A DNA stretch of 64,000 nt from Actinophytocola algeriensis (lineage in GTDB: Bacteria > Actinomycetota > Actinomycetes > Mycobacteriales > Pseudonocardiaceae), in the NCBI RefSeq assembly GCF_014203735.1, contig NZ_JACHJQ010000004.1, forward strand, positions 372,001 through 436,000, given 5' to 3'. The translations under genes were made by a program, and so were the position numbers. Below, piece by piece: positions 1-7,198 of this stretch (positions are counted from its first letter, which is position 1; every line of letters starts with the position of its first letter). Below the pieces are notes generated by a model. The model saw only the letters and a program-made list of their open reading frames with translations, searched no databases and was not told the origin of the DNA.

Positions 1-110
1 ATCCGGTCCAGCCCGGGCACGATCGAGTTGGAGTACGTGAAGAAGACGCCGTACACCGCGCCGAGCAGGACGAGGTTCACGGACGCGACGACGAGGGTCA
101 GGACCACCAT
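1..110 (-). CDS. DUF1772-like (anthrone oxygenase family) membrane protein, N-terminal fragment
   Basis: The first 36 codons of a minus-strand gene that runs off the left edge. The start is the ATG at 110. The peptide opens with a hydrophobic helix (MVVLTLVVASVNLVLLGAVY) followed by GVFFTYSNSIVPGLDR. A helix followed by (F/Y)S-x-S-(V/I)-x-PGL is the typical opening of DUF1772/anthrone-oxygenase-like four-helix membrane proteins. Only the first helix is visible, so function cannot be judged. The 266 bp between this start and the next gene show no convincing coding frame. Confidence 0.55.
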   Translation of the reverse strand, partial: MVVLTLVVASVNLVLLGAVYGVFFTYSNSIVPGLDR

Positions 111-376
111 GGCCCGTCACGCTAGCGGTCCGGAACGTCCCGGGACACGGCTTTTGGACGCCAGGGCTGGTTCCGTGGACGACCGGTGCCCATGCGGCCG
201 GCATGGCGGCGCGGAACAGCACCTGCTGGTCGCCGTCGACCCAGGTGATGCCCTGCGTGATCGCCCGGATCCGCCGGCGGCAGGCACCGCGTTCGAACCG
301 GAGGCCCTACGTCTCCGCCGGCCGTCCACAGTGGAGAAACATGCGGGTTGGTGAGCCGGTGCACGCCGGTCAAGGC

Positions 377-1087
377 TCAGGCGTCGTCCTCGCTCGGGTT
401 CCAGTTGAGGAGCCGGACCTTGCTGACGGTCTGGACGTGCCGTCGCATGGCCGCGGCCGCCGCCTTCTGGTCGCTCTGCCGGATGGCCTCGGCGATCTTG
501 TGGTGCTGGGTGAGGGAACGCGGCGGCCTGCCCGGCTGCCGCAGCGACTCGACCCGGCTCTCGGCGATCTGCGTGGCGATCGACCGCATGAACTCGGCGA
601 GCAGCCCGCTGCGTGCCGCCGCGGTGACGGCCTCGTGGAACCGCCGGTCGCCTTCCACGCCGTCCTCGCCGCGCTTGATCTCGGCGCTCATGTAGGCGAG
701 CGCGTCGTCGATCGCGTCGAGGTCGGCCTTGGTCCGGCGCTGGGCGGCCAGTTCGGCGAGCTTGGTCTCGAGTGCCTCACGGGCCTCGAGCACCTCGGGC
801 AGCCTGCGCCGCCGCTCGACCAGCTCCTCGACGGGCTCGGCCTCGAGCTTGCCGGACGTCAGGTACGCGCCGCCGCCGTGCCGGATGTCGAGCAGCCCCT
901 GGGCCTCCAGGACCACGAGCGCCTGCTTGACGGACGCGCGGCTCACCCCGAGCCGCTCGGCGAGGTCCCGTTCGGAGGGCAGCCGGTCACCCGCGCCGAG
1001 TCCCTGCTCGGCGACGTGCGCGCGGATGCGCTCGAGCACCTGCTCGTAGAGCTTGGACCGGGTCATCCGGCCGAGGGCGTCGGTCAC
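377..1087 (-). CDS. GntR-family (FadR subfamily) transcriptional regulator, probable malonate regulator
   Basis: A 236-residue one-component regulator. The N-terminal winged helix (about residues 8-70) holds the GntR signature LYEQVLERIRAHV, LPSERDLAERLGVSRASVKQAL and GLLDIRHGGGAYL. The C-terminal part (about 85-225) is the all-helical FCD effector domain, with the His-rich lower half (FHEAV, LTQHHKIAEAI, AMRRHV) that binds metal and carboxylate ligands in this family. GTG at 1087 is chosen because it leaves a complete wing domain; ATG at 1066 is the alternative. Neither has a clear Shine-Dalgarno. It is divergent from matC across a repeat-rich operator region. By analogy with rhizobial MatR it probably represses malonate uptake and activation genes; the ligand is inferred from neighbours. 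Confidence 0.85.
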   Translation of the reverse strand: MTDALGRMTRSKLYEQVLERIRAHVAEQGLGAGDRLPSERDLAERLGVSRASVKQALVVLEAQGLLDIRHGGGAYLTSGKLEAEPVEELVERRRRLPEVLEAREALETKLAELAAQRRTKADLDAIDDALAYMSAEIKRGEDGVEGDRRFHEAVTAAARSGLLAEFMRSIATQIAESRVESLRQPGRPPRSLTQHHKIAEAIRQSDQKAAAAAMRRHVQTVSKVRLLNWNPSEDDA

Positions 1088-1104
1088 GTGACAACGGTAC
1101 CGGC

Positions 1105-1220
1105 CGCAAAGTGGCTGAGCCACTAGCCCACTTTCCTCTTGACATCCCGCCGGACCGCGCCGCAAAGTGGCTCATCCACTAGTCCACTCATCCACTGAGC
1201 CACTAGTCCACTAGTCCACT
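1105..1220. promoter_or_regulatory. Repeated palindromic operator array between the GntR gene and matC
   Basis: Two blocks lie in the divergent promoter. Block 1 (1105-1133) starts GCAAAGTGGCTGAGCCACTA and contains the perfect palindrome AGTGGCTGAGCCACT. Block 2 (1162-1220) again starts GCAAAGTGGCT and continues as a chain of CCACTAGT / CCACTCAT / CCACTGAG units, giving at least five overlapping TCCACT or GCCACT half-sites. A TTGACA hexamer sits between the blocks at 1139-1144. The arrangement fits a cooperative binding array for the adjacent GntR regulator. Binding is inferred. Confidence 0.75.
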
Positions 1221-1246
1221 CCGCTCCGACGTCAAGGAGGACGCTC

Positions 1247-2707
1247 GTGTCCGCGGAACTGATCTCGATCATCGCCCTGGTGGCGATCTTCGTACTGGCC
1301 ACGACGTTGTCGGTGAACATGGGCGCGCTGGCGTTCGCGGGTGCGTTCCTCGTCGGCACGCTGGCGGGCGGCCTGGACGCGGACGGCATCTTCGCCGGCT
1401 TCCCGGGCGACATCTTCGTGGTGCTGGTAGGCGTGACCTACCTGTTCGCGATAGCCAGGGCCAACGGCACGACGGACTGGCTGGTCGCGGCGGCGGTCAG
1501 ACTGGTCGGCGGCCGCATCGCACTGATCCCGTGGGTGATGTTCGTGGTGACGGGCACGCTGACGGCCATCGGCGCGGTGAGCCCGGCGGCGTGCGCCATC
1601 GTCGCCCCGATAGCCCTGGGCTTCGCCGCGAAGTACAACATCAGCCCACTGCTGATGGGCGCCATGGTCGTACACGGCGCCCAGGGTGGCGGCTTCTCCC
1701 CGATCAGCGTCTACGGCACGATCGTCAACGGCATCGTCGAACGCAACGACCTGCCCGGCAGCCCGGTGGTCCTGTTCCTGGCCAGCCTGGCGATGAACAC
1801 GGCCGTGGCGGCCATCCTGTTCGTCCTGCTGGGCGGCACAAAGCTGAGCAGAACCCGAGAACTGGCGGTCTCCGGCCCACCCGCCACCGAACCCGGCGCC
1901 CCGGACTCGCCTGCCGCCGCCTCTGGTTCGCCCGTCGCCCCGGCCGCCGTCGACTCGGCGAGTGCGCAGGCCGCCGATTCCGGCTCGTCCGCTCCGGCAG
2001 CCGGCTCCGGCTCGTCCGCTCCGGTCGCCGCGGCCTCGTCCACCGCCGGTGCTTCCTCCTCCGCGCCGGTCGCGACGACCACCATGACCCTCGACCCCGA
2101 GGCCGTCCGCCTCGACGTGCCCAAGGCCGCCACCCTGCTCGGCCTCGTCGTGCTCGTGGTGTCCACCCTCGTCTTCGACCTCGACGCCGGGCTGAGCGCG
2201 ATCACGGTCGCCGTCGTGCTGTCCGTGCTCTGGCCTGCCAGCAGCCGCAAGGCGGTCGGCGAGATCACGTGGCCGACCGTGCTGCTGATCTGCGGCGTGC
2301 TCACGTACGTGGCGGTGCTCCAGGAGATCGGCACCATCACCTACGTCGGCAACGTCGTCGGCGACGTCGGCATCCCACTCCTCGCGGCCCTCCTGCTCTG
2401 CTACATCGGCGGCATCGTGTCCGCGTTCGCGTCGTCGGTCGGGCTCATGGGTGCGCTGATCCCACTGGCCGTGCCGTTCCTGTCGCAGGGCACCATCGGT
2501 GCCGTGGGCATGATCGCGGCACTGGCGGTGGCGGCGACGATGGTGGACGTGAGTCCGTTCTCGACCAACGGCGCGTTGGTACTGGCCAACGCCAAGGACG
2601 TGGACCGCGACCGGTTCTTCAAGCAGTTGCTCACGTACGGCGCGATAGTGGTGGCGGTGGCGCCACTCGTGGCGTGGCTCGTGTTCGTCGTTCCCGGGTG
2701 GGGCTAG
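1247..2707 (+). CDS. matC: MatC-type malonate/dicarboxylate carrier
   Basis: A 486-residue inner-membrane carrier of the ion transporter (DASS/IT) superfamily. The N-terminal half matches the MatC_N pattern: a hydrophobic helix, NMGALAFAGAFLVGTL, an FPGDIFVVLVGVTYLFAIA segment and a SPAACAIVAPIAL re-entrant region. About ten or more transmembrane helices are visible. Residues about 210-290 form an unusual Ala/Pro/Ser-rich loop between the two halves. The start GTG at 1247 has an excellent Shine-Dalgarno AAGGAGG (1234-1240). The stop codon overlaps the Shine-Dalgarno of matB, so the two genes are translationally linked. With matB downstream and a GntR gene divergent, import of malonate is the likely role. 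Confidence 0.85.
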   Translation: MSAELISIIALVAIFVLATTLSVNMGALAFAGAFLVGTLAGGLDADGIFAGFPGDIFVVLVGVTYLFAIARANGTTDWLVAAAVRLVGGRIALIPWVMFVVTGTLTAIGAVSPAACAIVAPIALGFAAKYNISPLLMGAMVVHGAQGGGFSPISVYGTIVNGIVERNDLPGSPVVLFLASLAMNTAVAAILFVLLGGTKLSRTRELAVSGPPATEPGAPDSPAAASGSPVAPAAVDSASAQAADSGSSAPAAGSGSSAPVAAASSTAGASSSAPVATTTMTLDPEAVRLDVPKAATLLGLVVLVVSTLVFDLDAGLSAITVAVVLSVLWPASSRKAVGEITWPTVLLICGVLTYVAVLQEIGTITYVGNVVGDVGIPLLAALLLCYIGGIVSAFASSVGLMGALIPLAVPFLSQGTIGAVGMIAALAVAATMVDVSPFSTNGALVLANAKDVDRDRFFKQLLTYGAIVVAVAPLVAWLVFVVPGWG

Positions 2708-2714
2708 GAGAGAC

Positions 2715-4142
2715 ATGTTTCCGGACTTGGTGACCAGCAACGACCGCGTGGCGTTGCGATTCGGCGTGGATGCGCTTACCTACCGTGAGCTGGCGCAGCT
2801 GGCGGCCGAGCTGGCGGACGACCTCCGCGGCAGGACCCGGGTCGCGGTGTGGGCGACGAACACGATGGACACGTGCGTCGCGGTCGTCGGCGCGCTGGTG
2901 GCGGGTGTCCCGGTGGTGCCGATCAACCCGAAGGTCGGCGAACGCGAGCTGACCCACATCGTCACCGACAGCACCCCGGACCTGCTCCTGGCCGCGGCGG
3001 GCGCCGACCTCCCCGACGGCCTGAAAGCGTTGCCACAGCTGACGATCCCGACCCGGCCCGGCGACCGGACCGTGGCACCGGCAGCGGACCTGTCCCCGGA
3101 AACCCCGGCGTTCGTCGTCTACACGTCCGGCACCACCGGTCCGCCGAAGGGCGTCGTCCTGCCTCGCCGGGCGGTGACGTCGAACCTGGACGCACTGGCC
3201 GAGGTCTGGGAGTGGACCGGCGACGACGTGCTGGTGCACGGGTTGCCGCTCTTCCACGTGCACGGCCTGATCGTCGGCGTCGTCGGCCCGCTGCGCCGCG
3301 GCGGCACCCTGCACCACCTGGGCCGCTTCGACTCCAGGAAAGCGGGAGAGGAGCTGGCGGGCGAGGCGACGATGATGTTCGGCGTCCCGACGATGTACCA
3401 CCGCCTGGCGCAGGACTGCGCGACCGACCCGGCGCTGGCGAAGGCGATCGGTGGCGCCCGCCTGCTGGTGTCGGGCTCGGCGGCCCTCCCGGCCACCGAC
3501 CACGAACGCCTCGCGGCGACGACCGGCCAGCGCGTCGTCGAGCGCTACGGCATGACCGAGACACTCATGAACTGCAGCGTCCGCGCGTCGGGCGACCGCA
3601 GGCCGGGCGCGGTGGGCCTGCCGCTGCCGGGAGTGGAGTTACGCCTGGTGGACGACCAGGGCGACGAGCTGTCCGCACGGGACGGCGAGACGGTCGGCGA
3701 GATCGAGGTCAAGGGCGACAACCTGTTCCTCGGCTACCTGAACCGCCCGGAAGCCACGGCCGCGGTACTGCACGACGGCTGGTTCCGCACCGGCGACATG
3801 GCGGTCCGCGACGCGGACGGCTACGTGCGGATCGTCGGCCGCCGCGCGACGGACCTCATCAAGAGCGGCGGTTACAAGATCGGCGCGGGCGAGATCGAGA
3901 ACGCGCTGCTGGACCACCCCGCGGTGGCCGAGGTGGCGGTGACCGGCGAACCGGACGACGACCTGGGTGAACGGATCGTCGCGTGGGTGGTGCCGAACGG
4001 CGCGCCCCCGGACCCGGCGGAACTGGCCGACCACGTGGCCCGCCTGCTGGCCCCGCACAAACGCCCGAGGGTGGTCCGCTACCGGGAAAGCCTGCCGCGC
4101 AACGACATGGGCAAGATCGTGAAACGAGCCCTGAATGACTGA
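2715..4142 (+). CDS. matB: Malonyl-CoA synthetase
   Basis: A 475-residue ANL-superfamily acyl-CoA synthetase that activates malonate: malonate + ATP + CoA to malonyl-CoA + AMP + PPi. Core motifs are present. The P-loop-like A3 motif YTSGTTGPPKG is near residue 135, YGMTET near 277, the GWFRTGD hinge region near 356, and the catalytic lysine in NDMGKIVK is at residue 467. The short length, the lack of a long N-terminal extension and the RYGMTE context match MatB enzymes such as that of Streptomyces coelicolor. AGGAGA directly before the ATG overlaps the matC stop. The product could feed fatty acid or polyketide synthesis, or be decarboxylated by the downstream carboxyltransferase-like enzyme. 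Confidence 0.9.
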   Translation: MFPDLVTSNDRVALRFGVDALTYRELAQLAAELADDLRGRTRVAVWATNTMDTCVAVVGALVAGVPVVPINPKVGERELTHIVTDSTPDLLLAAAGADLPDGLKALPQLTIPTRPGDRTVAPAADLSPETPAFVVYTSGTTGPPKGVVLPRRAVTSNLDALAEVWEWTGDDVLVHGLPLFHVHGLIVGVVGPLRRGGTLHHLGRFDSRKAGEELAGEATMMFGVPTMYHRLAQDCATDPALAKAIGGARLLVSGSAALPATDHERLAATTGQRVVERYGMTETLMNCSVRASGDRRPGAVGLPLPGVELRLVDDQGDELSARDGETVGEIEVKGDNLFLGYLNRPEATAAVLHDGWFRTGDMAVRDADGYVRIVGRRATDLIKSGGYKIGAGEIENALLDHPAVAEVAVTGEPDDDLGERIVAWVVPNGAPPDPAELADHVARLLAPHKRPRVVRYRESLPRNDMGKIVKRALND

Positions 4143-4456
4143 CGGCCCTGGCCTCCGGCCCCCGATCACCAGCCTACGGCAGGCCACCGACATTTCCCGG
4201 GCGCTCGACACCGGCCTGTGGACAGGCACCTCAAGATCAACAGGTGGCCGTCGGCCCCCCAACATCCAGCCTAGCGAGCGGCACCGACAGAAACGGGGCT
4301 CACCACCGCCCCAATGGACCACTCGTACGAACCCGGAGCACAGACTCCGGAGCGGGCGGCCTGCGGGGAGCGGTTCCGTTCGGCCGGAGGTTCATGGTGA
4401 TTGACGGGTGCGTGGGTCTCGTCCGTGTGCGGCAGGGGCCGAGGCCGTGCCGTGGT

Positions 4457-4577
4457 TGCTGTGAAAGGCGCGTTGGCGGCTTCGTTCGTGCCGTGAAAAG
4501 GCGCGTTGAGGGCGTCCAGCGCCGGTAACGCGCCTTTTCACGGCACCCGTCGTGCCGGTGACGCGCCTTTCACAGCA
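4457..4577. repeat. Nested inverted repeats of the GTGAAAGGCGC family in a 521-bp gene-free stretch
   Basis: The stretch 4143-4663 has no supported gene. Its core is a nested inverted repeat. The outer arms are TGCTGTGAAAGGCGCGT at 4457-4473 and its exact reverse complement at 4561-4577. The inner arms are a 20-bp perfect pair at 4488-4507 and 4527-4546 (GTGCCGTGAAAAGGCGCG...). The whole can fold into one long hairpin. Variants of the same GTGAAAGGCGC word recur at 10.25 kb and 35.9 kb. It may act as a terminator for matB or as a dispersed repeat; no transposase is present. Confidence 0.8.
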
Positions 4578-4663
4578 TCAGGGTCAGACGGATGCGGGGC
4601 TGGAGTCCCGGTCGTGCGGGTTGCCGGTCGCGGTTGTTGGCCGGTTGTTCGGTTGGAGGGCTT

Positions 4664-5980
4664 GTGGTTGACGGTGCGCGGGACGTCCTCGCCAAGGTGG
4701 TCGTGGACTTCGTCGAGTTCGGGGGCGATCTTGGTGGCGCGGTGGGGGACGGGCCGCTCGGCTGGGACGGGTACGGCGCCTCCCGCGTGCGAGCCGCCGA
4801 ACGCACCGGGAGTGACGAGTCCGTCGTCTGTGGCCGGGGGACGGTCGGTGGGCGACCGGTCGTGTGCGTGGCGTTCGAGTTCGGGTTTCTCGGGGGATCG
4901 GTGGGTACCGGGGCCGGTGCCAGGGTCGTCGACGCCTTCGCCCGTGCGCGGCGTGCGCGGCTGCCCGTTGTCTCCCTCATCGCCACCGGTGGGACGCGGA
5001 TGCAGGAAGGGGTGCCCGCCCTCCGGCAGCTCCAGCTCATCGCCCGCGAAGCCGTCCTCCTGCGCGAAAGCGGGCTGCCGCACCTCGCCGTCCTCCGCGA
5101 TCCCACCACCGGCGGCGTCTGGGCCTCGCTCGGTGCCATGGCCGACGTGGTCGTCGCCGTTCGCGGGGCCCAGGTCGGGTTCGCCGGGCGGCGGGTTCGG
5201 GCGCCCGCGGTCGCCCATGACTCCGCCTACACGGCGGAAAGTCAGTACCGCCACGGGTTTGTCGACGAGCTGGTCGACGAGGGTGCGTTGAGTGGACTGG
5301 TGGATGAGTGGATGAGCCACTTGGCCACTTCGGATCTTGAGCCCGCGGAGGTGCCCCGGGCACTGGGGGACCTCGAGCCCGCCCCCGACGGGTGGGCCGC
5401 CGTTCTGCTCGCTCGCCGGGAGGGGCGGCCCCGTGCTCTCCGCTATCTCGACGACCACTTCGACTCCCGGCGGCCGTTGCGGGGCGGACGCGAACGGGAC
5501 GGGATGTCGTGCGGGTTCGGGATCAGGAACGGGCGGGCCATCGCGTACGCCGCCCAGGACGGGACCGCCACCACGCCCGCCGGGTTCCGGGCCGCCACGC
5601 GGCTGGTGCGGACCGCCGACCGGCTGCGGATTCCCGTGCTGACCCTTGTGGACACACCAGGCGCCGCCGCGGGCCCCGATGCCGAGCGGGACGGGATCGG
5701 CCCCGCCATCGCCGAGCTCTTCGGCGCGATCGCCGCCGCTCGGGTACCGGTCACCACCCTCGTGATCGGCGAAGGCGGGTCGGGTGGCGCGCTCGCGCTC
5801 TGTTCCCTCGATCGGGTCTGGATCGCTCCCGACGCGTACTTCTCCGTGATCGCGCCCGAGTTGGCCGCCGGGATTCTCAAGCGAGCACCCGAGGACGTGC
5901 CGGGGCTCGCGGGCCAGCTCCGCCTGCGGCCCGCCGAACTGCTGGAACTCGGTGTGGTCCACGGGATCGCCCAGGGTTGA
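4664..5980 (+). CDS. Fused AccD-AccA-type carboxyltransferase (acyl-CoA carboxyltransferase or decarboxylase)
   Basis: A 438-residue crotonase-fold carboxyltransferase carrying both halves in one chain. The N-terminal half resembles AccD: a VAFEFGFLGGSVGT stretch and GGTRMQEG (AccD has SGGARMQEG) around residue 110. The zinc-ribbon of AccD is absent. The C-terminal half resembles AccA: VDTPGAAAGPDAERDGIG and VIGEGGSGGALAL, about residues 330-390. GTG at 4664 follows GGAGGG by four bases and is preferred to ATG at 4592. No biotin carboxylase, biotin carrier or malonyl-CoA decarboxylase is nearby. Given matB and matC upstream, I infer it may decarboxylate malonyl-CoA or act with distant biotin subunits. 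Substrate is unproven. Confidence 0.75.
   Translation: MVDGARDVLAKVVVDFVEFGGDLGGAVGDGPLGWDGYGASRVRAAERTGSDESVVCGRGTVGGRPVVCVAFEFGFLGGSVGTGAGARVVDAFARARRARLPVVSLIATGGTRMQEGVPALRQLQLIAREAVLLRESGLPHLAVLRDPTTGGVWASLGAMADVVVAVRGAQVGFAGRRVRAPAVAHDSAYTAESQYRHGFVDELVDEGALSGLVDEWMSHLATSDLEPAEVPRALGDLEPAPDGWAAVLLARREGRPRALRYLDDHFDSRRPLRGGRERDGMSCGFGIRNGRAIAYAAQDGTATTPAGFRAATRLVRTADRLRIPVLTLVDTPGAAAGPDAERDGIGPAIAELFGAIAAARVPVTTLVIGEGGSGGALALCSLDRVWIAPDAYFSVIAPELAAGILKRAPEDVPGLAGQLRLRPAELLELGVVHGIAQG
5291..5329. promoter_or_regulatory. Putative intragenic copy of the malonate operator inside the carboxyltransferase gene
   Basis: The stretch AGTGGACTGGTGGATGAG at 5291 matches, with one mismatch in 18, the reverse complement of part of the array at 1105-1220. 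It is followed by GTGGATGAGCCAC, which occurs exactly in the array (reverse complement of 1168-1180), and then TTGGCCACT. It lies in frame within codons for LSGLVDEWMSHLAT, so coding constraint could explain part of it. Binding by the GntR protein is inferred. Confidence 0.45.
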
Positions 5981-5983
5981 CGT

Positions 5984-6008
5984 CACCCCGGGGGAGTACC
6001 CGGGGGTG
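5984..6008 (+). terminator. GC-rich hairpin after the carboxyltransferase gene
   Basis: CACCCCGGGGG at 5984-5994 and CCCGGGGGTG at 5999-6008 pair with a short loop immediately after the stop at 5980. There is no T-run, as is usual for actinomycete terminators. Confidence 0.55.
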
Positions 6009-6080
6009 TCGCGCTACCTCCGCGGTGGCTGTTCAGGAGCCGCTCGCCGGGGGACGCGGACAACCAGGCGAACCAGACAA

Positions 6081-6120
6081 CATTTGTGGCGTAACCGAGA
6101 TTAGGGGGAAGCCACAAATG
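6081..6120 (+). promoter_or_regulatory. Perfect 10-bp inverted repeat flanking the ribosome binding site and start codon
   Basis: CATTTGTGGC (6081-6090) and its exact reverse complement GCCACAAATG (6111-6120) enclose the Shine-Dalgarno GGGGGAA. The right arm contains the ATG at 6118. In DNA this could be an operator; in mRNA it would be a hairpin with the ribosome binding site in the loop and the start codon in the stem. Confidence 0.7.
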
Positions 6121-6591
6121 ACCACCACGCAACACGTTCTCGTCGAACCCAAAGAACGTTCCGGCACGCGGGCCGAGGAATTCCTCAACCGGGTTGCCCG
6201 GCGATACGGGGCCACCGCGTTACGCGTCACCCTCGCGATCACGTTTCTCTGGTTCGGTGCGCTGAAGGTCACCAACGACACGCCCGTCGGGGATTTCGTC
6301 GCGCGCACCGTCGACTGGATTCCCGGTGTTTCCGGCGGCTGGTTCGTGCCGTTCCTCGGGCTGGTCGAGATAGCGCTCGGGGTTGCGCTGCTGTTCGGGC
6401 GGGGGCTACGGGTCGTCCTTCCGCTGCTCTTCGCGCACCTTGCCGGGACGTTCCTCGCGCTGGTCACGCAGCCGGATGTCACCTTTCAGGGTGGCAACCC
6501 GCTGATGCTGACCACCGAGGGTGAGTTCGTCATCAAGAACCTGATCCTGCTCAGCGCCGTGCTCGTGCTCTACGGGCGGCGGCGTGCCTGA
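6118..6591 (+). CDS. DoxX/YkgB-like (DUF417-type) small integral membrane protein
   Basis: A 157-residue membrane protein with about four transmembrane segments: ALRVTLAITFLWFGALKVT, WFVPFLGLVEIALGVALLFG, VVLPLLFAHLAGTFLALVT and a final LILLSAVLVLYG. The arrangement FLWFGALK, GLVEI(A/L)LG and TTEGEF(V/I)(I/V)KNL(I/V)L is typical of the DoxX/YkgB (DUF417) group, some members of which (RclC) take part in hypochlorite resistance. The start ATG at 6118 lies inside the right arm of a perfect inverted repeat, suggesting control of translation or transcription. It is a single-gene unit ending in a strong bidirectional terminator. No specific function can be assigned. Confidence 0.75.
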   Translation: MTTTQHVLVEPKERSGTRAEEFLNRVARRYGATALRVTLAITFLWFGALKVTNDTPVGDFVARTVDWIPGVSGGWFVPFLGLVEIALGVALLFGRGLRVVLPLLFAHLAGTFLALVTQPDVTFQGGNPLMLTTEGEFVIKNLILLSAVLVLYGRRRA

Positions 6592-6600
6592 CCCGCTGTC

Positions 6601-6643
6601 GACGGACTGAGCCGGGCGCCGAGCGCGCCCGGCTCAGTCCGTC
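6601..6643. terminator. Bidirectional terminator, 19-bp perfect stem
   Basis: GACGGACTGAGCCGGGCGC (6601-6619) pairs perfectly with 6625-6643 across a 5-nt loop. It lies between two convergent genes and includes the last codons and the stop of the acetyltransferase gene (6634). Confidence 0.9.
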
Positions 6644-7167
6644 GAGAGGACCGCCATCGTGCACGCGTTGTGCCACTCGCCGTCCCACCACAGTGCGTCG
6701 CGGTGCTCGCCCTCCACCCGGAAGCCGCACTTCTCGTACACGCGGCGGGCGCGTGGGTTGTGCCCGAACACCTCCAGGTGTACGCGGTGCAGGCCCGCGT
6801 CCTCGAACGCGTACCGCACCGCCAGGCGCGTCGCCTCCGTGCCGTAGCCCTTCCCGAACGCGTGGGCCGCCAGGACGATCCGGAAGTTCACCGAGCGGTT
6901 GTCCTCGTCCAGGTCGTTCAGCACCACCTCGCCGATGAAAGCGCTGTCATCCAGGATCGCCCAGTCGGCGCGGTCGTCCGCCTGCCGCACCGTCGCGAGC
7001 CACGTCCGGACCTGCGCCTGCGTGAACGTCTCGTGCGTCCCGGTCAACCGCCGCGACTCCTCGTCCTGCAACATCGCCCACTCGCCGTCGAAGTGCTCCG
7101 GCCCCAGCGGGACCAGCCGCACCCGCTCGCCGACGAGCGTCCGCTGTTCCTGAAATGCCTCGATCAC
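6634..7167 (-). CDS. GNAT-family N-acetyltransferase (RimJ/RimL-like)
   Basis: A 177-residue GNAT protein of the Acetyltransf_3 type. It opens with the RimJ/L pattern TLVGERVRLVPLGPEHFDG. The acetyl-CoA pyrophosphate loop region is NFRIVLAAHAFGKGYGTEATRLAVRYAFE (about residues 92-120), with the Q/R-x-x-G-x-G/A motif appearing as KGYGTE. The C-terminal HRVHLEVFGHNPRARRVYEKCGF is the conserved motif B. The start is GTG at 7167, 31 bp from the divergent start at 7199, so one or both transcripts may be leaderless. The substrate is unknown; ribosomal protein termini, antibiotics or amino acids are all possible in this family. Confidence 0.85.
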   Translation of the reverse strand: MIEAFQEQRTLVGERVRLVPLGPEHFDGEWAMLQDEESRRLTGTHETFTQAQVRTWLATVRQADDRADWAILDDSAFIGEVVLNDLDEDNRSVNFRIVLAAHAFGKGYGTEATRLAVRYAFEDAGLHRVHLEVFGHNPRARRVYEKCGFRVEGEHRDALWWDGEWHNACTMAVLSTD

Positions 7168-7198
7168 ACTCTCAGCAAAACACGGGCACTATGAGGAT

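Noticed and set aside
111-376. Possible short gene between the DUF1772 fragment and the GntR gene
   Set aside because: Three minus-strand frames are open for short distances but none has consistent codon bias over its length or a recognisable motif.
1232-2740. 502-codon open frame antisense to matC
   Set aside because: Typical GC-skew shadow frame: low-complexity Arg/Gly/His composition, no domain, no ribosome binding site, and fully opposite a clear transporter gene.
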